64,000 bases of DNA. Source: a bacterium (GTDB taxonomy: Bacteria > Desulfobacterota > Binatia > Binatales > Binataceae). The position numbers were made by a program, and so were the translations under genes. The number at the start of each line of letters is the position of its first letter. Positions within the stretch are counted from its first letter, which is position 1. The notes below the pieces were generated by a model, which was given only the letters and a program-made list of their open reading frames with translations, searched no databases and was not told the origin of the DNA. Shown here in pieces: positions 27,302 through 35,983 of the stretch. The DNA is taken from assembly GCA_014896235.1 (NCBI GenBank), contig JADBKU010000009.1:62001-126000 (forward strand), given 5' to 3'.

Positions 27302-28753
27302 CTATTCCTCCTCTGGTACGACGCCGCGGCTTGCCAACGATCTTCCGGCGCCCGGGCTGAAAGTCTTAACGATTACCGTGTGCTCGCGGCGCCGCAGGCC
27401 GCTATCGCGCGCCGGCAGGTTGAGAATTTCACCGGCGAAAATAAGATTCCCGCCGTTCAATTGTGGATTGGCCGCCACCAAACGATCGACCTGATCTTCC
27501 GATCCCAGATAGCGGGCCGCGATTCCCGACAGCGTATCCCCCGCGCGTACGCGCACCTGATGCGGACCGACGGGAATCCTATCGAGCGCGTCGGCCGCGC
27601 TCGTCCGCGCGTTCGCCGATGGCGCCGCGGACGCCGGCGCGCTTCCGGTGGACGGCGCATCGGCCCGCGGCATCAAGATCGAGTCGGCCGCCGGACTCTC
27701 GGTCACGGCTTCGCCGATCATTCCGCCCGCATCGATACTGACCGGCCTCTGCCGCAGCGGCGGCGAACCTTGCCACAAGTAGGCCGCGACCAAGCCGAAG
27801 CACGCCATCGCGGTCATCACCGCGATCGGTCGAATCGATCCCGCGCGCAGGCTGTTCGAGCGCATCGACGCAAGCCGCTCGCGCCATCGCGGCGCGCCGC
27901 CCGCGCGATCCTGCGCGAATCCGCACGCCGCCGCCGCGCCGCGCGCGGCCGCGACCGATACTTGCGGTTCGTTCGCTCTCCATGCCGCAAGCATCGCGTT
28001 ATGGCAGAGCAGGTTGATGCGGCGCGGATTGCCCGCGGCGCATCCGATTAGCTCTTCCAGCGCGCCCGGCGCGAACACGCCGGCGATCGTGCCGCCGCAC
28101 GCGGACAGCCGATGCGCGACGTAGGCGCGCGCCTCGCCGCGATCGAGCGCGTCAAGCACGATCCGGATTCCGATCCGCTCGTTGATTTGACGCAGTTCAG
28201 GCGCGGCGAGCAGCTCCGCCAGCGCCGGTTGCCCGACCAGCAAAAAATGGAGGCGCGCACTTTCGCCGTCGGCCCGGACCGCGAACAGGCGCAAATCCTC
28301 AAGCGCCGCAGCAGCCAGACTCTGCGCGTCGTCAATAATTATCGCCACGCGATCGCCGGCCGAGAGATTTTTCATGAAAGCGGCGAACGCCTCGCACATC
28401 TCGATTACCGACGGTCCGCTCGCAACGCCCAATTGGTTCAGGATATCGCGCGCAATCCCCTCGAATCCGAGGCGCGGATTGGTCACGTACGCGACTCGCG
28501 CACGGCCCTCGCTGCGCGCGATCAAGGCGACCAACAGCGTGGTCTTGCCGGCGCCAGTCTCGCCGGTCATCAACGAAAACCCGCTCGGCTCCTCCGCAAG
28601 ACTCCATTCCAGCGCCGCCAACGCCTCGCGATGCGACCGGCTCATGAACAGCATTCGCGCGGTCGGCGTGAACTGGAATGGCGCGCTTGTCAGCCCGAAA
28701 TGGCGATAGTACATGACACTTGCGCTCGCCGTCCGTTCGCTTGGCGGATTCAT
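27302..28753 (-). CDS. ExeA/GspA-like ATPase with C-terminal LysM domain
   Basis: About 483 residues. It starts with the ExeA-type block YYRHFGLTSAPFQFTPTARM and MSRSHREALAAL. The AAA ATPase has Walker A TGETGAGKTTL, Walker B VAIIIDDAQSL and the sensor region GNPRRINLLCHNAMLAAW. A transmembrane helix (AVMTAMACFGLVAAYLW) follows, then a Pro/Ala-rich periplasmic linker and a LysM domain (VRAGDTLSGIAARYLGSEDQ, ANPQLNGGNLIFAGEILNLP) that should bind peptidoglycan. Classic ExeA proteins end in a different peptidoglycan-binding domain. They help secretin assembly or, in PEP-CTERM systems, polysaccharide export. GAGGGGG precedes ATG 28753; an in-frame TTG at 28795 and ATG 28714 are alternatives. A -24/-12 promoter lies upstream. 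Confidence 0.85.
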   Translation of the reverse strand: MNPPSERTASASVMYYRHFGLTSAPFQFTPTARMLFMSRSHREALAALEWSLAEEPSGFSLMTGETGAGKTTLLVALIARSEGRARVAYVTNPRLGFEGIARDILNQLGVASGPSVIEMCEAFAAFMKNLSAGDRVAIIIDDAQSLAAAALEDLRLFAVRADGESARLHFLLVGQPALAELLAAPELRQINERIGIRIVLDALDRGEARAYVAHRLSACGGTIAGVFAPGALEELIGCAAGNPRRINLLCHNAMLAAWRANEPQVSVAAARGAAAACGFAQDRAGGAPRWRERLASMRSNSLRAGSIRPIAVMTAMACFGLVAAYLWQGSPPLRQRPVSIDAGGMIGEAVTESPAADSILMPRADAPSTGSAPASAAPSANARTSAADALDRIPVGPHQVRVRAGDTLSGIAARYLGSEDQVDRLVAANPQLNGGNLIFAGEILNLPARDSGLRRREHTVIVKTFSPGAGRSLASRGVVPEEE

Positions 28754-28825
28754 CGCAATTGCGCTTCCCCCTCTTTCATAATCGCAATCCGGCAATCCAC
28801 GTCGAACGCACGTTGCTAATGCGCA

Positions 28826-28841
28826 AGCATCTCCCGTGCCA
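28826..28841 (-). promoter_or_regulatory. Sigma-54 (RpoN) -24/-12 promoter of the ExeA-LysM gene
   Basis: On the minus strand the sequence reads TGGCACGGGAGATGCT: TGGCAC (28836-28841), five bases, then ATGCT (28826-28830). This matches the RpoN consensus TGGCAC-N5-TTGCW at all but one of the -12 bases, with the required GG-to-GC spacing. Transcription would start near 28815, giving a leader of about 60 nt that contains the GAGGGGG ribosome-binding site. Confidence 0.7.
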
Positions 28842-29033
28842 TCGCTATCGATTCGCCATAACCGCTTGATTTTTCTAAAGATAATTTGAATTGAATGGGA
28901 ATTATGCGAATCTTGAGTGTCGATCCGCTGTCGGCAACAATTACCAATTTACAATCGCTCTAACGGCATTTCTTACCGACGCCTCGCGCAGGATAACTCG
29001 ACGTATTCGTCTCTCGATGTCGAAACCAGTCGA

Positions 29034-29062
29034 TTGTTGGCGTCACGACTAATCGGTAATAT
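29034..29062 (+). promoter_or_regulatory. Possible sigma-70 promoter of the sedolisin gene
   Basis: TTGTTG (29034-29039), a 17-bp spacer, then TAATAT (29057-29062). The leader to the TTG start at 29156 would be about 87 nt. Matches to consensus are partial. Confidence 0.4.
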
Positions 29063-29155
29063 CAAACAGATGTCTAGAAACGCGTGATATTGCGTGTTTG
29101 TCGAATTTGCCGGTTTCTGATGCGCGGCGGCGCCGCGCATCCTGGAGAAGCGCCT

Positions 29156-31378
29156 TTGCTGAATCAGTCCGCTCAACGCCGTCGGGCAATTTCTCCCGGT
29201 TCATCGAAATGTATGGTCATGCTTGCGGCGATGACGCTGGCGTTGGCCGGCTCTGTCGCGCCCGCACTGGCGCAGTCGGCGATACGCCTTTCCGGCAATC
29301 ATCCACCGCGCCTCGACCGTTACGTTTACGCAGGACTGGCCGATACGGCCCGTCCGCTGACGATGGCCATGACGCTGAAGCTCCGTAATCCCGCCGCGCT
29401 CGATCGCCTGCTCGCGGAGCAACAGGACCCATCTTCGCCGAATTACCATCGATGGCTCACGCCGAGCCAGTTCGCGGCGCAATTCGGACCCACCGCGGCG
29501 GATTTGCAAACGGCCGAAGATTGGCTGGCGGCGCAAGGATTCACGATTACCTCGGCGAGCCTCGCACGGCGCATGATCGCTTTCACCGGCACGGTCGGAC
29601 AGGCGTCGCAGGCGTTCAATGTCTCGATTCTGAAATTCGGCGGCGGCGATCTTTACGGCAACGCCGACGATCCCGAATTGCCCCCGCAGGTTGCAGCAGT
29701 GGCGGAATCGATTCAGGGCCTCGACAATCTGCATGCCGCGTCGCCGATGCTGAGCCGGTCGGCTTTGCAGCGCCTGGCCGCCTCATCCGGCAAGTCCGAA
29801 GCCAATTCGTTGCAACTTGCGGAGAATACCGACGACGCGCCGCCGCTCGCGGCGATTTTGCCGTCGCAGCACGCGCCGGATTATTTTGTCAAAGGACTTG
29901 GAAATTTCGTCGGGCCGGCGGATTTTCAGGTGTTTTACAATGAGACGCCGCTGTTCAAGCTTGGCCTAAAGGGATCGGGAACGGCGGGATGCATCGGCAT
30001 CGTCGGCGTCTCGGATTACGTCGCGGGACCGATCGCGGCGTTCAACGCCCGCTTTCATCTGCCGGGCCAGCCGATCAAAAAAATTCTGGTTGACGGCATC
30101 AGCCCCGGAATCAATGGCGCCGAAATCGAAACCCTGCTCGATCTCGAATGGGCGCACGCGGCCGCGCCCGGCTCGCCATTGCGATACTACATGGGAAACT
30201 CCGCTACGTCGCCGGACCAGAATGATCTGCTTGATGCGATTAACGGCGCGGTCAGCGACAACGCCTGCCCCGTAATCAGCATCAGCTACAGCTTTTGCGG
30301 ATATCCGTCAAATTTTTACAGCAGCACTCTCGACGGAATCTTCCATGAGGCCGCCTTACAGGGACAAACCGTTTTCGTCGCCGCGGGCGACGACGGCGCC
30401 TCGGGCCTGGTGGCCGCAAACGGCTCATGTTTCCCGTCAGGCGCGCGCGGCGTCAGCGAGATGGCGGCCGATCCCAACGTCACCGCCGTGGGCGGTACCG
30501 AGTTCTTTCCGGCCTACAATTCGCGCGGCGCCGTCACGCAATACTCACCCGAGCAGGTCTGGAACAACGGATTTCCGAACGGCGCGGGCGGCGGCGGTCA
30601 AAGCAGAATTTTTCCAAAGCCGCCTTATCAAGATGCCGGCACGCCCGCTGATGTCGCCCGCGATATTCCCGACGTTTCTCTGATCGCCAGCGAATTCGAG
30701 CCGGGAGCGTTGGTCTATCTGGACAAAAGCTGTCTCCCCTCGGACAACTGCACGGGCAAAGGAGGCTCAACGCTAATCGCCGTCGGCGGCACCAGCCTGG
30801 CGTCGCCGGCGTGGGCGGGAATCGCGCGGATAATCGTGCAGGCCGCCGGTGCGCGGTTGGGCGCTTTCAATCCGACGCTTTACAACCTGGCCGCGCTCGG
30901 TCAGGACGAAGCCGGACTCCACGACATCACAAGCGGCAACAACGGCTACGACGGCGCCGTTGGTTACGACGCCGGCCCCGGCTACGATCTGGCCAGCGGA
31001 TGGGGTACGGCTGACGCCGGCGTTTTCGTGCCGGCTTACGCCAGCCAGTTGCCGGGACCGCCAACCGTCAACGTACGGCCGGCGGCGCTCACGTTCAACA
31101 ACGTCCTCGTGGGCCGGACCAGCCTGCCGAAGTTCGTAACGATTACAAATCCGCCGCGGCAGCCGACATGGCTCGTGATCGGTTCGATCACAGGCGGCGG
31201 AGACTTTAACGTCGCGCAGAATTGCGTGGGCGCGATTATTCGGCCGGGCGGTTCATGCCGCTTCGCCGTCCGCTACGCGCCAAGCGCGCCGGGACCATCC
31301 GCGCCGGTGACGCTGCAAATCACCGACGACGCCGGAACCTCGCCGCAAACTGTCGCGCTGACCGGCAGCGGCCGATAG
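29156..31378 (+). CDS. Secreted sedolisin-family (S53) serine-carboxyl peptidase with C-terminal Ig-like domain
   Basis: About 740 residues. After a signal peptide (MLAAMTLALAGSVAPALAQ) comes the pro-kumamolisin domain with PSSPNYHRWLTPSQFAAQFG and VGQASQAFNVSI. The S53 catalytic domain follows, with an ExxxD pair in INGAEIETLLDLEWAHAA, the Asp region FVAAGDDGASG and the nucleophile region IAVGGTSLASPAWAG. The last 100 residues are a choice-of-anchor D Ig-like domain (LTFNNVLVGRT, GSCRFAVRYAPSAPG, TVALTGSG). These enzymes are acid-active extracellular endopeptidases that mature autocatalytically. TTG 29156 is chosen because GGAGAAG lies eight bases upstream; GTG 29084 and ATG 29213 are in frame. 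It is convergent with the propeller gene. Confidence 0.92.
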   Translation: MLNQSAQRRRAISPGSSKCMVMLAAMTLALAGSVAPALAQSAIRLSGNHPPRLDRYVYAGLADTARPLTMAMTLKLRNPAALDRLLAEQQDPSSPNYHRWLTPSQFAAQFGPTAADLQTAEDWLAAQGFTITSASLARRMIAFTGTVGQASQAFNVSILKFGGGDLYGNADDPELPPQVAAVAESIQGLDNLHAASPMLSRSALQRLAASSGKSEANSLQLAENTDDAPPLAAILPSQHAPDYFVKGLGNFVGPADFQVFYNETPLFKLGLKGSGTAGCIGIVGVSDYVAGPIAAFNARFHLPGQPIKKILVDGISPGINGAEIETLLDLEWAHAAAPGSPLRYYMGNSATSPDQNDLLDAINGAVSDNACPVISISYSFCGYPSNFYSSTLDGIFHEAALQGQTVFVAAGDDGASGLVAANGSCFPSGARGVSEMAADPNVTAVGGTEFFPAYNSRGAVTQYSPEQVWNNGFPNGAGGGGQSRIFPKPPYQDAGTPADVARDIPDVSLIASEFEPGALVYLDKSCLPSDNCTGKGGSTLIAVGGTSLASPAWAGIARIIVQAAGARLGAFNPTLYNLAALGQDEAGLHDITSGNNGYDGAVGYDAGPGYDLASGWGTADAGVFVPAYASQLPGPPTVNVRPAALTFNNVLVGRTSLPKFVTITNPPRQPTWLVIGSITGGGDFNVAQNCVGAIIRPGGSCRFAVRYAPSAPGPSAPVTLQITDDAGTSPQTVALTGSGR

Positions 31379-31407
31379 CTATAGCGCCACATCTTGTGCG
31401 CCATCCG

Positions 31408-34236
31408 TCACGGCCTGCCGTAATCCGAAAGCAGTCCGCGGCTCGGCGTAACGGAAATGCCGCGGCCCGCCAGCGTGATCGCTTGCGGGCTGTTGCCGGC
31501 GCTGTCGAGAATCTGGAGCGTCGCGACGCGCGGCCCCGGCGCCAGCGGCGCGAATCGCACCGCGATCGCGCAGCGGCGATGCGCTCCCAGTACGGGGCCG
31601 CAGCCGTTGGACGCTGCAAAATCTCCGCCGCCGCTGATTGAAATCCCCGAAATCGCGACCGGGACACGACGCGGATTGAACAGTACAATCCTGCGCCGGC
31701 GCGCGAGGCCGCCGATCCGCGCCGCGCCGAAGATCAGCCGTTCCGGCCGATATTCAAGCATCGCCGCCGCATCCGGATCGGGCGTCGGCGTCGCCGTGGG
31801 CGTCGGGGACGGCGATGGCGCGGGGACCGGCGCGGGCGGCGCGGTAAAATGGGCGACAAATGCGTCGCCTCCGTCGCGATCGAGGCATCCGGGACAAGTC
31901 GTTTGAAATGCGTTCGCGCTGATCGGGAAATCGGGCGAAGCGGCGCCACCGGCAACGTACATCCCGCCGCTTACGGAATCGAAAGCGATCGCGGTCGCCG
32001 CGTCGCCGGCCGCGGACACGCCGTCGAATCCGCCCGCACCGCCAAGATAGGTCGAATAGATCAACGAAGCGGCTCCGGAGGCCGCTGGCCGAACCACGCT
32101 GACGAAAGCGTTAGGCGCGGGCGGAGTGTTGGAGCAGGCCGGACATTTTTTTTGTGCGGCGTCGGCGGTGACGGGAAAATCGGAAGATAACGCCGCGCCC
32201 GCCAGATACAAATCTCCGTCCGGCGCGGCCGCGATCGCGGTCGCGGAATCGCCGCCCGACGTCGAACCGGAACCGCCGAGAAAACTGGAGTAACCAATTT
32301 GCTTTGCGGCGCCGGGCGCGAGCAGCGCGACGAAACCCTCGCCATGAGCGCATCCGCCGGCGCATTTCTTCTGGAACGCCCCTGCGGTAACCGGAAAATC
32401 GCTCGAAAAGGTTGTGCCTGTTACCGTCAGTGCGCCGGAGGGCGCGAGCGCGATCGCGGCAATTCCGTCGCCGCTGGTCGAACCGCCCAGGTAGCTTCCG
32501 TACGCGAGCGCATCGGCGCCCTTATCGATCAATAGATGCGCAACGAACCCGGAGGCGCATCCCGCCGGGTCGGCGGCGCTCGGGCAGACGGTCTGGAACG
32601 CGCCCGACGTCGTCGGAAAATCGGCGGAAGCGGTGACGCCCGCGATCCATGCGTCGCCGGGCGCGGCGACGGCGATTCCGGTCGCGGCATCGCCGCCGTT
32701 TTGATCGCCGCTGCCGCCAATGAAGGTCGAATAGACCATCGCGGACGTCCCCCACAGCGACGAATCGATTACGCTCAAAAAGCCGTCCGTCCGCCCTGCG
32801 GCGCATCCGGGGCACGACGGCTCGAAGGCGTCGGGCGTGACCGGAAAATCCGCGTCGGCGGTATAGCCGGCAAGATAATCGCGGCCGTTCGCGTCGAGCG
32901 CGAGCGCGGTCGCGCCGGAATAGGCCGTCGCGCCGCCGATACAAGTCGCATAAACGAGTTGCGCGGCGCCGCTGGCGGCGGGATTCAAAATCGCAAGAAA
33001 TGGTTTTTCGGCGGCGGCGCAGGAAGCGCTTAACGCGCCCGGGGTGATTGGAAAATCGGTCGAAGCGGTGACTCCGGCAAGATGGATGTAACCGTGCGCG
33101 TCGAGCGCGATCGCCGCCGCGCCGCCGCCCCATCCGGTCGTGCCGCCGAGATAGGTCGAATAAACCAGTTGCGCCGCCCCGGCCGCGGCCGGCCGCAACT
33201 CGCTGACGAAAGCGCTCGCGAAAAAGGCGCTCGCGCCGTTCGAGCAGTACCAACAGGACGAATCGAGCGCGCCCGCAGTCGTTGGAAAATCGGGCGAGGC
33301 GGTCATCCCGGCGATATAGACGTCGCCCGCCGCGTCGGCGGCGACGGCGGTCGCAACGTCGCGCCCCGAACCGCCGAGAAAGCTCGAATAGTCCATTTGC
33401 GGATCGATCACCACGGACGAATTCGCATCGTGCGGGCCGAGGCGAAAGCCGATCGTTACGACCTGCGCATCGCGCGCGAGAATCACATAACGCGCCGCGA
33501 GCGGTCGACGCCGGCGGCCGGATGCCGATTGCGCATAAACCGCCGGGCGCCTCAGGCGCAGTTTTCCAGCGTCCGTCGCGAGCACCAGGTCGCCGTCGCG
33601 ATCGACGCTGGCGCCGCGCGCGCCGGCAAGCGCGATTCGAATTTCGTCCGGACGCGCCCGCGGCGCCATCGCAAGATCGAATTCGAGTCGCCCTTCGGCG
33701 CCGTAATAAATCAAATCAATTCCCGGCCAGACGCCGCGTTCGACGATTTTCGCGTAGGCCGGAACGCCAAACCGCCAGCGTGAACGATTCGCGCCGAGCA
33801 AATAATTCACGCGGCCGGCGGGCGCGCCCGATGGTTCCAGCGCCGCCTGCGGCGAAGCGCCCAGCAGACGCATCGCGATTATTTCCGGGCGCGCCCAGGA
33901 GTTCGCAACGGGCCGCACTCGGCGTGCGCGCGACGACCAATTCCGCGGGGCGCGCGCGAGCACGATTCCAACGCCGCCGCGGTCGAGCGCGACAGTGTAG
34001 TTTGCGCCGTGCGCAAGATAGCCGCGTACTCGACCCGATTGAACCACAGCCGCTTCGAAGCGCAGCGGCAAGACCGCGGCGTCTTCGGCGCCGACGGCGG
34101 CGCGGGCTGAATGATTCGCGTAGTGGCGGAGGCGTGGCGCGGCGGCGATCGCGAACGCCAACGCAACCGCCAGAGTAGCGAACAGAAATCCGGCAATCGC
34201 GGTTTTTCTATGGTACGGCGGGACGGATGCGGACAC
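31408..34236 (-). CDS. Secreted seven-repeat SBBP beta-propeller protein with Ig-like C terminus
   Basis: About 942 residues, GTG start. An N-terminal hydrophobic helix (IAGFLFATLAVALAFAIAAA) is a signal or anchor. Residues about 50-270 are the domain that usually precedes SBBP repeats (GNYTVALDRGG-like, GIDLIYYGAEGRLEFDLAMA). Seven SBBP repeats follow, each with a Y[SG][ST][FY][LI]GG strand and a DFP[TIV]T loop, enough for one closed propeller. Six carry a pair of cysteines in the loop (CWYC, CPGC, CAGGC, CPAC and similar). A Pro/Thr linker with alternating PSPTPTATPTP leads to a choice-of-anchor D domain like that of the adjacent peptidase. The ligand is unknown; cell-surface or secreted location is inferred. 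Confidence 0.85.
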   Translation of the reverse strand: MSASVPPYHRKTAIAGFLFATLAVALAFAIAAAPRLRHYANHSARAAVGAEDAAVLPLRFEAAVVQSGRVRGYLAHGANYTVALDRGGVGIVLARAPRNWSSRARRVRPVANSWARPEIIAMRLLGASPQAALEPSGAPAGRVNYLLGANRSRWRFGVPAYAKIVERGVWPGIDLIYYGAEGRLEFDLAMAPRARPDEIRIALAGARGASVDRDGDLVLATDAGKLRLRRPAVYAQSASGRRRRPLAARYVILARDAQVVTIGFRLGPHDANSSVVIDPQMDYSSFLGGSGRDVATAVAADAAGDVYIAGMTASPDFPTTAGALDSSCWYCSNGASAFFASAFVSELRPAAAGAAQLVYSTYLGGTTGWGGGAAAIALDAHGYIHLAGVTASTDFPITPGALSASCAAAEKPFLAILNPAASGAAQLVYATCIGGATAYSGATALALDANGRDYLAGYTADADFPVTPDAFEPSCPGCAAGRTDGFLSVIDSSLWGTSAMVYSTFIGGSGDQNGGDAATGIAVAAPGDAWIAGVTASADFPTTSGAFQTVCPSAADPAGCASGFVAHLLIDKGADALAYGSYLGGSTSGDGIAAIALAPSGALTVTGTTFSSDFPVTAGAFQKKCAGGCAHGEGFVALLAPGAAKQIGYSSFLGGSGSTSGGDSATAIAAAPDGDLYLAGAALSSDFPVTADAAQKKCPACSNTPPAPNAFVSVVRPAASGAASLIYSTYLGGAGGFDGVSAAGDAATAIAFDSVSGGMYVAGGAASPDFPISANAFQTTCPGCLDRDGGDAFVAHFTAPPAPVPAPSPSPTPTATPTPDPDAAAMLEYRPERLIFGAARIGGLARRRRIVLFNPRRVPVAISGISISGGGDFAASNGCGPVLGAHRRCAIAVRFAPLAPGPRVATLQILDSAGNSPQAITLAGRGISVTPSRGLLSDYGRP

Positions 34237-34324
34237 GATGACGCGAGGCTCCGAAGAAGTTTCGCGTCATAGGCTAAATTTGCATATCACATCTTGCAAT
34301 TACCATAAATAACAAATTATCAGC

Positions 34325-34366
34325 CAGTTGTGGTTAAATTTGGAGAAACGATCAACTGTGGTTGAA
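34325..34366. repeat. Pair of imperfect 14-bp direct repeats
   Basis: CAGTTGTGGTTAAA (34325-34338) and CAACTGTGGTTGAA (34353-34366) are similar copies with a 28-bp period, upstream of the propeller gene and just downstream of the hypothetical gene at 34423. They could be a regulator-binding array; nothing else supports this. Confidence 0.4.
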
Positions 34367-34422
34367 GGGAGCGTCGATGCAGGCGCCTCCCAGGACGATC
34401 GAGCTTGCGGGCGGCTGGGCGG

Positions 34423-35826
34423 CTATGGCGGCGTCACTCCCGCCGCGGCGAAGCATCCGCGCCAGCCTTTTTGAAGATAAAGTTGGCGATCGCAATAGAC
34501 CGCGTGCGGGTAGTAGGGTCCCATGATTTGCTCCGCGCAAGCGGCGGCTTTCTTCAGTTCGTTGGCCCCGATCGCACGGCTCCCGGAACCGCCCACCACG
34601 CATCCGCGGCGCACCACGGCCTGCACCGATTGCGTAAACGAGTTCGCCGGTATCAGGTTGCGCAGGATCAGCAAGTTGGGTTGTGGCGCCGCGTTCCACG
34701 GCAAAAAGCTCGCGTCCGGCGCCAGCCATCCGGGACGCGAGAATCCCGGAGCAAGGACGTAAGTGTAATATCCGTTCGGATCGAGCCGCGTCGCCCAATC
34801 GGCCTGGCAGGCGGCGACCGGGGCCGGCGGATCCTCCAGATTGTCGCACATCGACCAATAGCGCATCGCGATCGGACCCGCGCCCGGCGCCGGTTGCGAT
34901 ACAGGCGCGCCGGAATGCGTATCGGGGAAACCGGGAGCCTTGCCGCGAATCACAACAATTCGATTCGGCGCGGCGCAAATTCCGCCGCTGACCAGCGTTT
35001 TGACCGCATCGTGGTGGAACAGCCCAGGAAGCACCCGAGCGTGAAACGGCGGAGGCGCCGCGGCGCATCCGCCGCTATCGACCTCCGCTACGCCGCCGGG
35101 CGCGAGCGCGGGCGCGGACGCGCTCGCCAGATAGTCGGCGGCCGACGCGCCGGAATCGCCAAGCGCGCGCAGCGTTCGCTCGGCCTGCGCGATTGCGTTG
35201 GGAAAAGGCTGCGGGCGGCAAGCCGGAATGGTTTTCGAGCGGCCGTCATCCGCAACCAGCGTGATCGCTGGAAGCGGCGCGCCGCCTTTGCGATCGGCGC
35301 CGCCGTCCGGCACGTAAACCCGATAGACGATCCACGCCAGCCCCTGGCGCGGCACGCCCAGATGATTGTGCGAATCGTCGCGCTCGCGGCCGACGCTGAT
35401 GGAATAGTTGCGCGCGGACGCCGCTTTGGACGCGCTTTCCGGGCGAAACGGACTCGCCGAACCCTGGTCAGGCGCGATGTTCAGGTCGAGCAATCCCGCC
35501 GTCTCCACGCCGTGCGCGTCGTAGGTCGCAAACGCCATCACGCGGGCTTTGGGAAACCGTCCGCGCACGATCGCCTTGCGCCACGCGGACGGATCGAACG
35601 GGGTGGCCCAATAGGCAGCGTTGGGATCCGGATGGGCGACGTTGGATGCGCCGGCGCCGTCGATTTCGATTGGCCACGCGCATTGCGGCGGCGCGTCCGC
35701 CGCGGTTGCGGCCCGCGCGCCCAGGAACGCGATCGTCAACACCATGATCGCGCTCCAAGCGAGCGCGCCGCAACCGGATGATCGATTCGTACAGCGGCGG
35801 CACAAGCGAGAGGCGAGGCTGATCAT
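34423..35826 (-). CDS. Secreted Cys-rich protein of unknown function
   Basis: About 467 residues if started at ATG 35826, which gives a signal peptide (CGALAWSAIMVLTIAFLGARAATA). Upstream in-frame TTG 35979 would add 51 basic residues and is less likely. The mature protein has about ten cysteines, regularly spread (QCAW, PACR, SGGC, GGIC, SMCD, AACQ, RRGCV, AACAEQ, VYCD, RGCF), suggesting disulfides. Conserved-looking blocks are DPNAAYWATPFDP, VRGRFPKARVMAFATYDAHG, YRVYVPDGG, IAMRYWSMCDN and LLILRNLIPANSF. I recognise it as resembling an uncharacterised secreted family found mainly in actinobacteria and soil bacteria, but give no function. It is codirectional with the atp operon upstream. Confidence 0.75.
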   Translation of the reverse strand: MISLASRLCRRCTNRSSGCGALAWSAIMVLTIAFLGARAATAADAPPQCAWPIEIDGAGASNVAHPDPNAAYWATPFDPSAWRKAIVRGRFPKARVMAFATYDAHGVETAGLLDLNIAPDQGSASPFRPESASKAASARNYSISVGRERDDSHNHLGVPRQGLAWIVYRVYVPDGGADRKGGAPLPAITLVADDGRSKTIPACRPQPFPNAIAQAERTLRALGDSGASAADYLASASAPALAPGGVAEVDSGGCAAAPPPFHARVLPGLFHHDAVKTLVSGGICAAPNRIVVIRGKAPGFPDTHSGAPVSQPAPGAGPIAMRYWSMCDNLEDPPAPVAACQADWATRLDPNGYYTYVLAPGFSRPGWLAPDASFLPWNAAPQPNLLILRNLIPANSFTQSVQAVVRRGCVVGGSGSRAIGANELKKAAACAEQIMGPYYPHAVYCDRQLYLQKGWRGCFAAAGVTPP

Positions 35827-35983
35827 CGAATGGAACTTCGCTGAAACGTGGCCGCAAGTCGCCGCGCAATCAAGTAAATACGGAATTCGCGCGCGAAGTA
35901 ATCGGCGCGCTGTCAGTTTGACGAAGAATCCCGGCGAAAGTTTCGGCCACGGAACGCCGCGCGGCGGCGCGCTTGGCAATCGG

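Larger units (their letters stand above)
28754..29155. other. Divergent regulatory region, 402 bp, AT-richer than the surroundings
   Basis: It separates the ATPase gene (minus) and the sedolisin gene (plus). It contains the -24/-12 element at 28826-28841 for the minus strand and a sigma-70-like element at 29034-29062 for the plus strand. No coding frame is convincing. The drop in GC between about 28860 and 29100 is clear by eye. Confidence 0.6.
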
